A stretch of DNA of 64,000 bases from Ectobacillus funiculus (GTDB lineage Bacteria > Bacillota > Bacilli > Bacillales > Bacillaceae_G): contig NZ_SCFM01000029.1 in the NCBI RefSeq assembly GCF_004138295.1, positions 26,519 to 90,518 of the forward strand. Reading direction: 5' to 3'. A program made the position numbers and the translations under genes. The notes beneath the pieces are model-generated. The model saw only the letters and a list, made by a program, of their open reading frames with translations, was not told the DNA's origin and did no database searches. Shown piece after piece: positions 1 to 9,139 of this stretch. Positions within the stretch are counted from its first letter, which is position 1; every line of letters begins with the position of its first letter.

Positions 1-116
1 TCAATATCATATAAAGCAAATTCAAATCCTTGCAGACTTGGTGTTAGCATACAATCCCCTAGTACGTTTTTTGCAAAAACTGTGCTGCCTGCTCCAAGAA
101 ATGTGATTTTTCCCAT
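1..116 (-). CDS. GH4-family glycosidase (LplD/MelA type), N-terminal fragment
   Basis: Only the first 38 codons are in the window; the gene runs off the left edge. The start is the ATG at 116-114, preceded by a strong AGGGGGA ribosome site. The N-terminus MGKITFLGAGSTVF followed by a YDID-like turn is the NAD-binding Rossmann start typical of glycoside hydrolase family 4, which includes alpha-galactosidases and the LplD alpha-galacturonidase. It is divergent from the AraC regulator, a common layout for a sugar-induced gene and its regulator. A galacturonide role would fit the pectin genes at the other end of the window, but that is inference; substrate cannot be told from this fragment. Confidence 0.75.
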   Translation of the reverse strand, partial: MGKITFLGAGSTVFAKNVLGDCMLTPSLQGFEFALYDI

Positions 117-261
117 TTTAACTCCCCCTAAAAGGTAAAATATTTCTGATACTTATTTGTAGCTTTTGAATCTTTTTTTGTAATGGGTCTGCTATAATAT
201 ATGTTAAACCCACGAGCATATGGGAATCAACGGTAATAAAGTGTGATAGGAGGGTAAAATA

Positions 262-1149
262 TTGTTATACCAAAAGGTGGGGTTTGGATCATATGGCCCT
301 CGATTTCATGAGCAGAGTCAGGAGCATGTTGCAGGGATATGGTCCATCGGATGGGAGGAGCGAACGTCGAAGGAATACCGCTGGGACGGGATGGAGCGAG
401 ATGAACAGGGGATCTATATTCTTCAATACACACTGTCGGGTAAAGGGATGATTGAAATAGATGGAAAATCTATTTCACTAGAGCCAGGTCAAGCCTTTTT
501 TGTTGATGTTCCGAGTGAACATTGCTATTTTTTACCGGACAACTCAGACCGTTGGGAATTTATTCATATTACGCTGTACGGTGATGAGGCAGCGAAATGC
601 TGGGAGTACATACGGCGTACTTGCGGGACTGTAGTTACAATCTCAATTGAGGCAAGAATTATCCAATGCTTAATTGAGCTATATAAGCAAGTGGCGGAAC
701 AAAAGCTGTTAGATGCTTACTCTGCTTCAGCTAAAGCATACGAATGTGTGATGGAATGCTATAGGTTCGCTAAACAAATGGATAACTTAGACAGAGGAAT
801 TTCATCAGATGTGTCCAAAGCGCTTTATTATATGCAGATGCACTATCAGCAGCCCATTGTGGCTGAAGATATTGCTAGCGCTGCTAACCTGTCCAAATAT
901 TACTTTATCAATAAATTCCGGGAGCAAATGAGTATAACTCCTATGCAATATTTAACAAAAATCAGAATAGAAAAGGCTGTTCAGCTGCTGAGGCAGACGA
1001 ATTTTCCGATTGGAGAGATTGCAGCCAAAACAGGATACGCAAACGCAAATTATTTCAACAAGGTATTTAAACGCATTGTCGGAGTATCTGCAGGGAGGTT
1101 TCGGGAAGGGAAAGGGACTCTTCCGATCGATCATATTATCATCCGATGA
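262..1149 (+). CDS. AraC-family transcriptional regulator
   Basis: A 295-residue protein with an N-terminal cupin-like sugar-binding half (about residues 1-150) and a C-terminal double helix-turn-helix (about 187-285, with the typical segments LSKYYFINKFRE and TGYANANYFNKVFKR). This is the usual size and plan of AraC/XylS activators of carbohydrate genes. The start is a TTG at 262 placed 7 nt after AGGAGGG; no in-frame ATG competes. It is divergent from the GH4 gene and probably controls it. Two copies of the dispersed repeat follow directly, so it is likely monocistronic. Confidence 0.88.
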   Translation: MLYQKVGFGSYGPRFHEQSQEHVAGIWSIGWEERTSKEYRWDGMERDEQGIYILQYTLSGKGMIEIDGKSISLEPGQAFFVDVPSEHCYFLPDNSDRWEFIHITLYGDEAAKCWEYIRRTCGTVVTISIEARIIQCLIELYKQVAEQKLLDAYSASAKAYECVMECYRFAKQMDNLDRGISSDVSKALYYMQMHYQQPIVAEDIASAANLSKYYFINKFREQMSITPMQYLTKIRIEKAVQLLRQTNFPIGEIAAKTGYANANYFNKVFKRIVGVSAGRFREGKGTLPIDHIIIR

Positions 1150-1177
1150 AATCAGCATGGAAAAGTATTGCTTTTAT

Positions 1178-1309
1178 TAAAGAAAACTCGCCGATTGGCG
1201 AGCCCTGCTCTTGGGCGAAGACAGAGGCGTATTCCTACTTATACTGTATTCCTAAAATTTCCGACTACGTCGAATTCGCGCCTAACTGGAAATTTATAAT
1301 TTCTTACAG
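1178..1309 (-). repeat. Dispersed 135-bp repeat, copy 1 (reverse)
   Basis: Reverse-orientation copy of the window-wide repeat. It starts TAAAGAAAACTCGCC, carries the CTCGCC/GGCGAG hairpin and the CCGACTACGTCGAA core, and ends at the TTTATAATTTCTTAC edge. It is in tandem with copy 2. Confidence 0.85.
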
Positions 1310-1311
1310 GG

Positions 1312-1448
1312 CAAGGAACTCGCCGATTGGCGAGCCTTGCCCTTGGGCGAAGACAGAGGCATAGTTAGTTACCCTTCTGTATTCCTAAAATTTCCCGTTG
1401 CGTCGAGTTTGCTTCTAGCTGGAAATTTATAATTTCTTACAAGTGTAA
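1312..1448 (-). repeat. Dispersed 135-bp repeat, copy 2 (reverse, tandem)
   Basis: Second reverse copy joined head to tail to copy 1, with the same hairpin and core (here TTGCGTCGAGTTTG) and ending ACAAGTGTAA. Together the two copies fill almost all of the space between the AraC gene and the aspartokinase. Confidence 0.85.
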
Positions 1449-1549
1449 TAAAAGGGATTGCAACAAATAAAAAATAGAGAGATAATAAAACTTAATTTCA
1501 ATATAATAAGCACGATGTTTATTCGTGGATGTAATGATGGGGGTTCAAA

Positions 1550-2905
1550 ATGAAAGTTGTAAAGTTTGGCGGTACATCTGTTGCTTCTGGTGAACAGATT
1601 CAAAAGATTTTCAATATTGTGACGAGTGACCCTGAGAGAAAAGTTGTTGTTGTATCTGCACCAGGGAAACGATTTAAAGAAGACATTAAAGTAACAGATT
1701 TGCTTCTTTCCTGTGTAGAGCAATACCTAAGCTCAGGCGAAGGGAAGGAAGCTTTTGAAGCGGTAGTAGCCCGCTATAAGGAAATTGCTGATTATTTAGG
1801 AGTATCTGCTGAGGTAGTTGACCGCATTTCTATGGATTTGCTTGAGATCCTGCATGGTGACCGCAGTGATGCAGCGAGATTCCGTGATGCGGTAGTTGCG
1901 AGCGGAGAGGATAACTGCGCAAAAATCGTTGCGGCGTATTTTAATGTTCAAGGGGTAGAAGCTCATTATGTAAATCCGAAGGAAGCGGGTCTGTTTGTTA
2001 CGGACGAGCCGGGCAATGCACAGGTGCTTCCAGAATCTTATGAAAACCTATATGCACTGCGCGACCGTTCTGGTATCATCATTTTCCCAGGTTTCTTTGG
2101 CTATTCCAAAGAAGGGGCAGTTGTTACATTCTCGCGCGGCGGCTCTGACATTACAGGTTCTATTTTGGCAAACGGCGTCAAGGCAGCGGTTTATGAAAAC
2201 TTTACCGATGTTGACTCCGTGTATTCAGTGAACCCAAATATTGTTTCTAATCCAAAGGCGATTCAAGAGTTAACATATCGTGAAATGCGCGAGCTTTCCT
2301 ATGCGGGATTTGCTGTATTCCATGATGAAGCATTAATTCCTGCGTTCCGTGCACAAATTCCGGTTGTAATTAAAAATACAAACAATCCATCTGCGCCTGG
2401 GACAAAGATTGCGCATGAGCGCGAGCATCAGAATGGCCCTGTCACAGGAATTGCAAGTGATAACGGTTTTGCCAGCATTTATGTAAGTAAATATTTAATG
2501 AACAGAGAAGTCGGTTTCGGACGGAAATTGCTCCATATTTTGGAGGATTACGATGTATCGTATGAGCATACACCATCTGGCATTGATGACATTTCTGTTA
2601 TTGTGCGTCAAAAGCAACTTGACGGAGGTACGGAAGAACAAATCGTTCAACGTATTAAAGATGAGCTGCAAGCAGATAGCGTTACAGTGAAGCGTGATTT
2701 AGCTATGGTTATGATTGTGGGCGAGGGCATGCAACAAAACATAGGAACAACAGCAAAAGCAGCAACAGCTCTTTCAAAGGCTGGCGTAAACATCGATATG
2801 ATCAACCAAGGTTCTTCTGAGGTGAGCATGATGTATGGTGTGCAGGGAGTAGATGAACAAAAAGCGGTTCGTGCACTTTACGATGCATTTTTTAATAATA
2901 ACTAA
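1550..2905 (+). CDS. yclM: Aspartate kinase (YclM/ThrD class)
   Basis: Phosphorylates L-aspartate, the first step of lysine, threonine, methionine and diaminopimelate synthesis. At 451 residues it matches the monofunctional class III enzymes (B. subtilis YclM is about 454). The kinase signature KFGGTS is at residues 5-10 and the substrate-binding stretch TFSRGGSDITGS lies near residue 190. The C-terminal 150 residues form tandem ACT regulatory domains, with the VGEGM and INQGSSEVSM segments typical of the family. The ATG follows GGGGG at 1540-1544. No lysine riboswitch is recognisable upstream; instead there are two dispersed repeats. A terminator follows at 2921. Confidence 0.95.
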   Translation: MKVVKFGGTSVASGEQIQKIFNIVTSDPERKVVVVSAPGKRFKEDIKVTDLLLSCVEQYLSSGEGKEAFEAVVARYKEIADYLGVSAEVVDRISMDLLEILHGDRSDAARFRDAVVASGEDNCAKIVAAYFNVQGVEAHYVNPKEAGLFVTDEPGNAQVLPESYENLYALRDRSGIIIFPGFFGYSKEGAVVTFSRGGSDITGSILANGVKAAVYENFTDVDSVYSVNPNIVSNPKAIQELTYREMRELSYAGFAVFHDEALIPAFRAQIPVVIKNTNNPSAPGTKIAHEREHQNGPVTGIASDNGFASIYVSKYLMNREVGFGRKLLHILEDYDVSYEHTPSGIDDISVIVRQKQLDGGTEEQIVQRIKDELQADSVTVKRDLAMVMIVGEGMQQNIGTTAKAATALSKAGVNIDMINQGSSEVSMMYGVQGVDEQKAVRALYDAFFNNN

Positions 2906-2920
2906 TAGAGAAAATATGGG

Positions 2921-2954
2921 AAAAGATGCTTCCTTTTGGGGAGGCATCTTTTTT
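2921..2954 (+). terminator. Terminator after aspartokinase
   Basis: Inverted repeat AAAAGATGC...GGAGGCATCTT followed by a T run, 15 nt after the stop codon. Confidence 0.85.
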
Positions 2955-3089
2955 GTGCTGTAAGAAAATATGAATTTCCAGCTGGAAGACTATTCGGCGT
3001 AGTCGGAAATTTTAGGAATACAGTATAAGGGCAACTGCACCTCTGTCTTCGCCCAAAAGCAGGGCCCACCAATCGGTGAGTTTTCTTTA
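2954..3089 (+). repeat. Dispersed 135-bp repeat, copy 3 (forward)
   Basis: Full forward copy that directly abuts the aspartokinase terminator. It begins GTGCTGTAAGAAA, carries GGCGTAGTCGGAAATTTTAG, and ends with the hairpin ACCAATCGGT followed by TTTTCTTTA. Confidence 0.88.
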
Positions 3090-3158
3090 CATTTTCATAA
3101 CGGATAAGCCCCCATCTGAACATTTATACCTTCCTGCAGTGAAACATAAAGCATATAA

Positions 3159-3227
3159 CTATATCTTGTTTCCCTCTGCTAGCTCACCAAAATAAACTCG
3201 GTATTGTCTTACGAACGTCAATTCCAT
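3159..3227 (-). CDS. Possible 22-residue small ORF
   Basis: A 22-codon frame starting MELTFVRQYRV, with a very good ribosome site (AGGGGGAGAG) before its ATG. I do not recognise the product. It could be a small protein or the broken start of a lost gene, because the region downstream of its TAG shows no longer frame. Confidence 0.2.
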   Translation of the reverse strand: MELTFVRQYRVYFGELAEGNKI

Positions 3228-3390
3228 TTTCTCTCCCCCTTGTTTATATAAATTTCCAAAAATGCTGTTTGTTTGTGGGAATACAAACTAAGTATGTTCG
3301 CTTTTCTTACGTAGCTACGAAAGCGTATGCAGAGGGGATTTAAGGGAAATGTCAGGAAAAGCAACGTTATATGTCGTTTTTTGTCGAAAG

Positions 3391-3405
3391 TTGATAGCGT
3401 TTTCA
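3391..3405. promoter_or_regulatory. cre-like site upstream of nirB
   Basis: TTGATAGCGTTTTCA matches the CcpA cre consensus with one mismatch. It lies 35 bp upstream of the predicted nirB -35 box. Confidence 0.35.
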
Positions 3406-3439
3406 TTAGCTATTTGTGAAAAATAGATGAATTATCCAG

Positions 3440-3468
3440 TTGAAATGTTCAGAAAACTCCGGTACATT
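3440..3468 (+). promoter_or_regulatory. Predicted nirB promoter
   Basis: TTGAAA (3440-3445), a 17-bp spacer and TACATT (3463-3468), 65 bp before the nirB start. Confidence 0.45.
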
Positions 3469-3532
3469 TAATTCATGTTAGCAAACATAACATCATAAGT
3501 TATAAATAGTTACGAAATGGAGTGTGGCGGGA

Positions 3533-5944
3533 ATGAAAAAGAAATTAGTTCTCATTGGTAACGGAATGGCGGGAATTTGGTGTATTGAGCAACTTCTAAA
3601 GCTGAATCCAAACCAATATGACATTACAGTGTTTGGGGAAGAACCTCATCCAAACTATAATCGTATCCTGCTTTCCAAGGTGTTAGCCGGCGATTCTGAC
3701 ATGAATGACATTATTTTAAATAGCTGGGAATGGTATAGAGAAAACAATATTACACTTCATACAGGACACTGTGTAAGAAAAGTTGACACAGAACAAAAAA
3801 CGGTTACTTCTGACGGTGGTATTACAGTTTCGTATGATGAGTTGATTTTTGCTACAGGTTCTTTACCGATCATGCTTCCTCTTCCAGGAGCAGACAAGGA
3901 AGGCGTAATCGCGTTCCGTGACATTAAGGATTGCGAAGCGATGTTGGCTGCTGCAAAGGAATACAAGAAGGCGATCGTTATTGGCGGCGGCTTGCTTGGA
4001 TTGGAAGCAGCGCGAGGCTTGTTAAACTTAAACATGGAAGTATCAGTTGTCCACCTTGCTCCATACTTGATGGAGAGACAGCTTGATGCAACAGCATCTC
4101 GTATGCTTCAGCAAGAATTAGAAAATCAAGGCATGAAGTTTTTGATGGAGAAAAACTCAGCAGAAATTTTAGGTGACAAGCGAGTAAGCGGCTTACGCTT
4201 CACTGACGATACAGAGGTTGAAGGCAGCCTGATTGTAATGGCAGTTGGAATTCGCCCGAACGTACAGCTTGGCCGTGAAAGTGGTTTAGAAGTTAACCGC
4301 GGTATCATTGTAAACGACTATTTAGAAACGAGCATCCCGAACGTATATGCAGTCGGCGAATGTGCTGAGCACCGCGGCATTGCATACGGACTTGTAGCAC
4401 CGTTATATGAACAAGGAAATATTTTAGCGAAGAAGCTTGCGGGTGTTGAAGGAGAAGGCTATCAAGGTTCTGTCGTGTCAACAAAGCTTAAAGTATCTGG
4501 TGTAGATGTATTCTCAGCAGGAGAATTTATGGATGGTCCGGATACGCGTTCTGTTCGCGTTCAAGATGACTTTGAAGGCGTGTATAAGAAGGTTGTAATT
4601 AGAGACGGCAAAGTAATCGGTTCTGTATTGTTTGGAGATACAAGTGACGGCTCCCGCATCTTCTCAATGATTCGAAAAGGCGAGGACGTTACAGGCAAAG
4701 AAAAAGAAGTTCTTCTTGGAGAGAGTGCAGGCGGAGCGAAGTCTGGGGCTGAACTCATTGCAGCTATGGCGGATGACGAGATTGTTTGTGGCTGTAACGG
4801 CGTTTCCAAAGGTGCGATTGTAAGTGCTATTAAAGAGAAGGGCTGTGCAAGCGTAAGTGATGTTAAAGCATGTACGAAAGCGTCTGGATCATGCGGCGGC
4901 TGTAAACCGCTTGTAGAGGACGTGCTAACATACGTACTTGGAGCTGACGGCGTGCAAGCAGGAGCAGAAGGAATGTGCGGCTGTACAAAGCTTGGCCGTG
5001 AGGAAGTTGTTGAAGCGATTCGTACGATGAAGCTGACAACAACAAAAGAAGTAATGAACGTACTTGAGTGGGAGAACGAGGAAGGCTGCTCGAAATGTCG
5101 TCCGGCGCTTAACTACTATTTAGGTATGGTATGGCCAGAAGAGCATGAGGACGAAAGAGAGTCCCGCTTTGTAAATGAGCGTAATCATGCAAACATCCAA
5201 AAGGATGGAACGTATTCAGTTGTTCCAAGAATTTACGGCGGTGTTACAACACCAAGTGACTTAAAGAAAATCGCTGACGTAGCAGTAAAATACAACGTCC
5301 CAATGGTGAAATTCACAGGCGGACAACGACTTGACTTATTAGGAGTAACGAAGGAAGATCTTCCGAAGGTATGGGCTGACTTGGATATGCCATCTGGATA
5401 TGCGTACGGAAAAGCGTTGCGTACGGTTAAGACATGTGTTGGTTCCACGTTCTGCCGTTTTGGTACACAAGATTCAATCCAAATGGGTATTGATTTAGAG
5501 AAGAAATTTGAGCGTCTTAATACGCCAGCGAAGGTGAAATTAGCTGTTTCTGGTTGTCCGCGTAACTGTGCGGAATCTGGCATTAAAGACCTTGGCGTTG
5601 TTGCGATTGACGGCGGTTGGGAATTGTATGCCGGCGGAAATGGCGGTACGAAGCTTAGAGCGGGTGACTTACTCTGCAAGGTGAAAACATCAGAGGACGT
5701 ATTGGAATGGACGGGTGCTTACCTTCAATACTACCGCGAAACAGGAAACTACGGTGAGCGTACATCTGAATGGGTAGAGCGTCTTGGTCTAGCGACAATT
5801 CAACAGGCGTTAGAGAAGAAGGAAGATCGTCTTGCTTTAGTTGGACGCATTGACAAGACATTGGGCTTAATGAAAGATCCTTGGAAGGAAATTATCGAAA
5901 CAGGAAAGCTTAGCTCGACATTTGAGCCACTGGCTACATTGTAA
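3533..5944 (+). CDS. nirB: Nitrite reductase [NAD(P)H] large subunit
   Basis: Cytoplasmic six-electron reduction of nitrite to ammonium, with NirD as partner. The 803-residue protein shows in order: FAD-binding GNGMAG (residues 9-14), a second dinucleotide fold (GGGLLGLEAARG near 150), two BFD-like [2Fe-2S] segments rich in CGCN and CGCT (near 418-490), and the C-terminal sulfite/nitrite reductase half. The [4Fe-4S]-sirohaem cysteines are C635, C641, C675 and C679 (CVGSTFC and CPRNC). I prefer the ATG at 3533 over the GTG at 3524, because GGAG at 3519 is too close to the GTG. nirD and sirohaem genes follow in the same direction. Confidence 0.96.
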   Translation: MKKKLVLIGNGMAGIWCIEQLLKLNPNQYDITVFGEEPHPNYNRILLSKVLAGDSDMNDIILNSWEWYRENNITLHTGHCVRKVDTEQKTVTSDGGITVSYDELIFATGSLPIMLPLPGADKEGVIAFRDIKDCEAMLAAAKEYKKAIVIGGGLLGLEAARGLLNLNMEVSVVHLAPYLMERQLDATASRMLQQELENQGMKFLMEKNSAEILGDKRVSGLRFTDDTEVEGSLIVMAVGIRPNVQLGRESGLEVNRGIIVNDYLETSIPNVYAVGECAEHRGIAYGLVAPLYEQGNILAKKLAGVEGEGYQGSVVSTKLKVSGVDVFSAGEFMDGPDTRSVRVQDDFEGVYKKVVIRDGKVIGSVLFGDTSDGSRIFSMIRKGEDVTGKEKEVLLGESAGGAKSGAELIAAMADDEIVCGCNGVSKGAIVSAIKEKGCASVSDVKACTKASGSCGGCKPLVEDVLTYVLGADGVQAGAEGMCGCTKLGREEVVEAIRTMKLTTTKEVMNVLEWENEEGCSKCRPALNYYLGMVWPEEHEDERESRFVNERNHANIQKDGTYSVVPRIYGGVTTPSDLKKIADVAVKYNVPMVKFTGGQRLDLLGVTKEDLPKVWADLDMPSGYAYGKALRTVKTCVGSTFCRFGTQDSIQMGIDLEKKFERLNTPAKVKLAVSGCPRNCAESGIKDLGVVAIDGGWELYAGGNGGTKLRAGDLLCKVKTSEDVLEWTGAYLQYYRETGNYGERTSEWVERLGLATIQQALEKKEDRLALVGRIDKTLGLMKDPWKEIIETGKLSSTFEPLATL

Positions 5945-6010
5945 GGTGTGGCAGGTTTTAAAAATATGAAAGTAGTTGTCTAGCTGCCGTCTGCAGAAGA
6001 ATCTCCGGCA

Positions 6011-6043
6011 AATATTGTTTTCGTTGCCGGAGAACATTCTCCT
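6011..6043 (+). other. Hairpin in the nirB-nirD spacer
   Basis: TCTCCGGCAA pairs with TTGCCGGAGA around a 12-nt loop. There is no T run, so it looks like an mRNA stability or processing element rather than a terminator. Confidence 0.5.
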
Positions 6044-6100
6044 GAAGGAGCAAAACTAGGCCGATTCCGATTTTTGTATATAAATCAGGGGGGACTGGAA

Positions 6101-6436
6101 ATGAAAAAGGTTGTTGTCGGCAAATTGTCTGATATTGCGGAGAAAAGCGCAAGAACGATTCAAATTGGAGAATTAGAAATCGCATTATTTAGGCTTTCTA
6201 CTGGTGAAATTAAGGCGATTGAAAACAAATGTCCTCATAAGGCAGGAAAATTGTCAGAAGGTATCATTTGCGACCACCACGTGTACTGTCCGCTTCATGA
6301 CCAAAAGATTAACTTACTTGACGGTCTTGTGCAAGAGCCAGACGAAGGCTGCGTAGAGACGTTTAAGGTAGAAATTGACGAAAAGACTGAAGAGATTGTA
6401 CTGCATGTAGAGGAGAAGAAGATTCTCGCTTCTTAA
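6101..6436 (+). CDS. nirD: Nitrite reductase small subunit (Rieske)
   Basis: A 111-residue Rieske-type protein that partners NirB. The [2Fe-2S] ligands are C44, H46, C63 and H66 (CPH and CPLH). The ATG at 6101 follows CAGGGGGGACT; the upstream in-frame ATG at 6074 has no ribosome site. It lies 156 bp after nirB, separated by a stable hairpin, and a terminator follows at 6467. NirBD-type enzymes are NADH dependent and serve assimilation or detoxification of nitrite. Confidence 0.95.
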   Translation: MKKVVVGKLSDIAEKSARTIQIGELEIALFRLSTGEIKAIENKCPHKAGKLSEGIICDHHVYCPLHDQKINLLDGLVQEPDEGCVETFKVEIDEKTEEIVLHVEEKKILAS

Positions 6437-6466
6437 TCCGGGTCATGACAAAGAAATAAGAATAGA

Positions 6467-6507
6467 AGAACCCTTTCAGGCAGGGGAACGCTTGAAGGGG
6501 TTCTTTT
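6467..6507 (+). terminator. Terminator after nirD
   Basis: AGAACCC-TTCA pairs with TTGAA-GGGTTCT, followed by TTTTC. Confidence 0.8.
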
Positions 6508-6556
6508 CATACAGTGAGGATTGCAAGCGAAAATCAGTAGAAAGGATGGACACACG

Positions 6557-8020
6557 ATGAAGAAGGGAACAGTATTTTTAGTAGGAGCCGGCCCCGGAGA
6601 TAACGGCTTAATTACAGTAAAAGGGATGCAAGCAATTGAAAAAGCGGATGTAATTTTATATGACCGTCTTATTAACGCGAAGCTGCTTGATCATGCTCCT
6701 GCAGGCTGTGAGTTCATCTATTGCGGCAAGGAGCCAAAATGTCACACGTTAAAACAAGAGGAAATTAATCAATTGCTTGTAGAGAAAGCTCTTGAAGGAA
6801 AAACAGTTGTACGTTTAAAAGGAGGAGACCCAGGAATATTTGGCAGAGTTGGCGAGGAAGCCGCAGCGCTCACGGAGTATGGTATTTCGTTTGAGATGGT
6901 TCCGGGCATTACATCTGGAATTGCAGCCCCTTTATATGCCGGCATTCCTGTTACGCATCGCGAATATGGAGGTTCATTCGCTGTTGTTACTGCACATGGA
7001 AAAGGAGAAGGCGGGAAGCCATCCGTGAACTGGGAAGGGTTAGCTAAAGGTGTTGATACGATTGCTTTTTACATGGGTATCGCAAATCTATCTTGGATCT
7101 GTGAAAATCTAGTGCGGTATGGAAAGCGGCCGGAAACTCCAGTTATCTTAATTCAATGGGGAACAATGGGGCGTCAAAAAGTGCTGGAAGGAACGCTTGA
7201 GACGATTTATGAAAAAGCGAAAGCTGAGCAATTTGGAAATCCAGCTATTACATTAGTCGGAGAGATTGTAGCTATCCGCAAGCAGTTAAGCTGGTTTGAG
7301 AAAAAGCCTTTATTTGGACGACAAATATTGTTGGCACGTACAAGCGCTGAACCAAGTAAGCTTGCAAGGGAGCTAACTGAACAAGGTGCGGATGTAATAG
7401 AGTTTCCGAAATGGCGTGCTGTTCCTGCGCCGATTGATGTCACCATTCTTAACAAGATTGCTTCCTATGACAACATCTTGTTTCACGCCCCGGAAAGTGT
7501 ACATGATTTCTTCCAAGCGTTAATTGGACAAGGAATTGATGTGCGTCAAGTGAGAGCGAAGTTCTTCGGTGGCTCTATTAAATCTGTACGCGCATTAAGG
7601 GAACGTGGATTTGCCGCAGATGTGTGTCAAAATATGCAGGAGGGCAAATTATTAATCGTGGGTGATAGTGAGCTTCGCAAGCGCAGCTCCCACTATACAG
7701 CAAAATACGGAGTGCATGATCGGTTTGTGACAAGCCGTAAGCAGATCGATGAACGGTTTATTCCTGTATTTCAAAGAATGCTGCAGGATATGACGCTTGA
7801 TACGATTATTTTTCCGAGTGCTGCCTCTGTTTCTACATTCGTCGACGAGGCACATCAGTGCGGATTGGACTTGGAGAAAGTTATGCAGGAAGCAGCTATC
7901 ATTTGCATGGGCTCTGAAACATGGCAAGCAGCAGAGGCTTACGGGTTTAAGCCTGTCGGTATGCCGTATGTACCGGAAAGAGGAGCACTTATTGAATGTC
8001 TTCAGCAAAGCGGAATGTAA
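6557..8020 (+). CDS. Uroporphyrinogen-III C-methyltransferase fused to uroporphyrinogen-III synthase
   Basis: Makes precorrin-2 for sirohaem, the cofactor of NirB. The first 245 residues or so are the SUMT/CobA methyltransferase, with VGAGPGD at 9-15 and the RLKGGDPGIFGR and VPGITSG segments. The rest, after LFGRQILLART, resembles uroporphyrinogen-III synthase. The ATG at 6557 sits 7 nt after AAAGGATGG and is better than the TTG at 6521. The fusion follows nirBD and precedes a second, free-standing synthase. NasF of B. subtilis is the single-domain counterpart. Confidence 0.92.
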   Translation: MKKGTVFLVGAGPGDNGLITVKGMQAIEKADVILYDRLINAKLLDHAPAGCEFIYCGKEPKCHTLKQEEINQLLVEKALEGKTVVRLKGGDPGIFGRVGEEAAALTEYGISFEMVPGITSGIAAPLYAGIPVTHREYGGSFAVVTAHGKGEGGKPSVNWEGLAKGVDTIAFYMGIANLSWICENLVRYGKRPETPVILIQWGTMGRQKVLEGTLETIYEKAKAEQFGNPAITLVGEIVAIRKQLSWFEKKPLFGRQILLARTSAEPSKLARELTEQGADVIEFPKWRAVPAPIDVTILNKIASYDNILFHAPESVHDFFQALIGQGIDVRQVRAKFFGGSIKSVRALRERGFAADVCQNMQEGKLLIVGDSELRKRSSHYTAKYGVHDRFVTSRKQIDERFIPVFQRMLQDMTLDTIIFPSAASVSTFVDEAHQCGLDLEKVMQEAAIICMGSETWQAAEAYGFKPVGMPYVPERGALIECLQQSGM

Positions 8021-8118
8021 TGTAAAATAAGGAAATCAGAGTATGATTTCTTGAAGAAATCATGTAATATGGTAAACAGAACGTTTGCAAACGATTGACT
8101 TCCTGGCTAGAGATTCTA

Positions 8119-8180
8119 CATTTTTAGCTAGGAAGTTATTCGGCGTAGCAGGAAGTTTTAAACATAAAGTATAAATGTAA
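8119..8180 (+). repeat. Degenerate copy 4 of the dispersed repeat
   Basis: The segment TTTTTAGCTAGGAAG...TTCGGCGTAGCAGGAAG resembles the first half of the repeat but has drifted. The 3' hairpin half is replaced by a different stem at 8187. Confidence 0.5.
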
Positions 8181-8186
8181 CTCGGC

Positions 8187-8223
8187 CAGCGCCAAGCTTT
8201 CCAAAGGTTGGTGCGGCCAAGTT
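8187..8223 (+). other. Strong hairpin before the second UroS gene
   Basis: CTCGGCC-GCGCCAA pairs with TTGGTGC-GGCC(AAG) around a short loop. It ends about 12 nt before the ribosome site of the next gene. Confidence 0.5.
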
Positions 8224-8248
8224 CTGCTTATTTGAAGGGGGATTGCAG

Positions 8249-9067
8249 ATGAAAAAGCTTGAAGGAAAACGAATCGCCCTCGTCGGTCCACGCCGTTCGG
8301 AGGAAATGAGTGTTCTTGTGCAAAATTTAGGAGGAATTCCTCTTATCCGACCTGCGCAAGGAACAGTATTTTTAGACGATTCACGTGTAGAAGAGGATAT
8401 CCACCGTCTTATTCAAGGTGGTTTTGATTGGGCGCTATTTACAACAGGTGTTGGACTGGAAACTTTGTATAAGATCGCAACGAAAATGGGAGAAGAAGCG
8501 GCATTTCTTGGTGCGCTGCAGCGTACCAGCATTGCTGCAAGGGGCTATAAAACAGTGAATATGCTGAAAAAGCTTGGTTTACAGCCGCTTGTGCGTGATG
8601 ATGACGGCAGTACGGCAGGTCTTGTACGAGAGCTGGAGTCCTTTTCTTTTGAAGGAAAGAGGGTTGCTCTTCAGCTTCATGGCGACCCGGCACCAAAGCT
8701 TGTTGAGTTTTTGAAAGAACGTGGTGCGTCCTTCCATGAGCTTTTACCGTACCACCATGTTCCGCCTGAGGGGCACGTAATGGAGCAATTGCTTTCTGAA
8801 ATGCTCGGCGGAGAAATTGATGCTGTGAATTTTACAAGCACACCACAGGCTCGGTTCCTTATGGAGTTTGCAAGAAACAAAGGGGTGGAGCAGCAGGTGC
8901 TTGACGCATTTGCAAGCAATATTGTAGCTGTCGCGGTGGGAAAGGTAACAGCTGCGGCTTTACGGGAAGTAGGAATTGAGAGAATGGTTGTGCCGGAGGA
9001 AGAGAGAATGGGCAGCGCGATTATGAAACTGGCGCAGTACTATACACAGGAAAAGTCCCAAGCCTAA
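8249..9067 (+). CDS. Uroporphyrinogen-III synthase (HemD family)
   Basis: A 272-residue stand-alone uroporphyrinogen-III synthase that cyclises hydroxymethylbilane. It begins with the KRIALVGPRRSEEM strand typical of the HemD fold and has the conserved NFTSTPQARFL stretch in its C-terminal half. The ATG at 8249 is 7 nt from GAAGGGGG. It comes after a gene that already carries a synthase-like domain, so this locus has two. It is probably dedicated to sirohaem rather than the main haem pathway, but that is inference. Confidence 0.85.
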   Translation: MKKLEGKRIALVGPRRSEEMSVLVQNLGGIPLIRPAQGTVFLDDSRVEEDIHRLIQGGFDWALFTTGVGLETLYKIATKMGEEAAFLGALQRTSIAARGYKTVNMLKKLGLQPLVRDDDGSTAGLVRELESFSFEGKRVALQLHGDPAPKLVEFLKERGASFHELLPYHHVPPEGHVMEQLLSEMLGGEIDAVNFTSTPQARFLMEFARNKGVEQQVLDAFASNIVAVAVGKVTAAALREVGIERMVVPEEERMGSAIMKLAQYYTQEKSQA

Positions 9068-9101
9068 AAAACAAGTGGACAAACTATTCTGAAAAAAATA
9101 A

Positions 9102-9130
9102 TTGACATGTTATCTTGTCGATCATATAAT
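9102..9130 (+). promoter_or_regulatory. Promoter of the T-box/aroF transcript
   Basis: TTGACA (9102-9107), 17-bp spacer, TATAAT (9125-9130). Both boxes are perfect consensus. Confidence 0.85.
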
Positions 9131-9139
9131 GAAAAGCAT

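Noticed and set aside
1146..1364. 72-codon frame with the repeated peptide SPIGEPCxWAKTEA
   Set aside because: It is a translation of two tandem dispersed repeats; the same peptide appears wherever the repeat is read in this frame (also near 57890-57930). It has no ribosome site.
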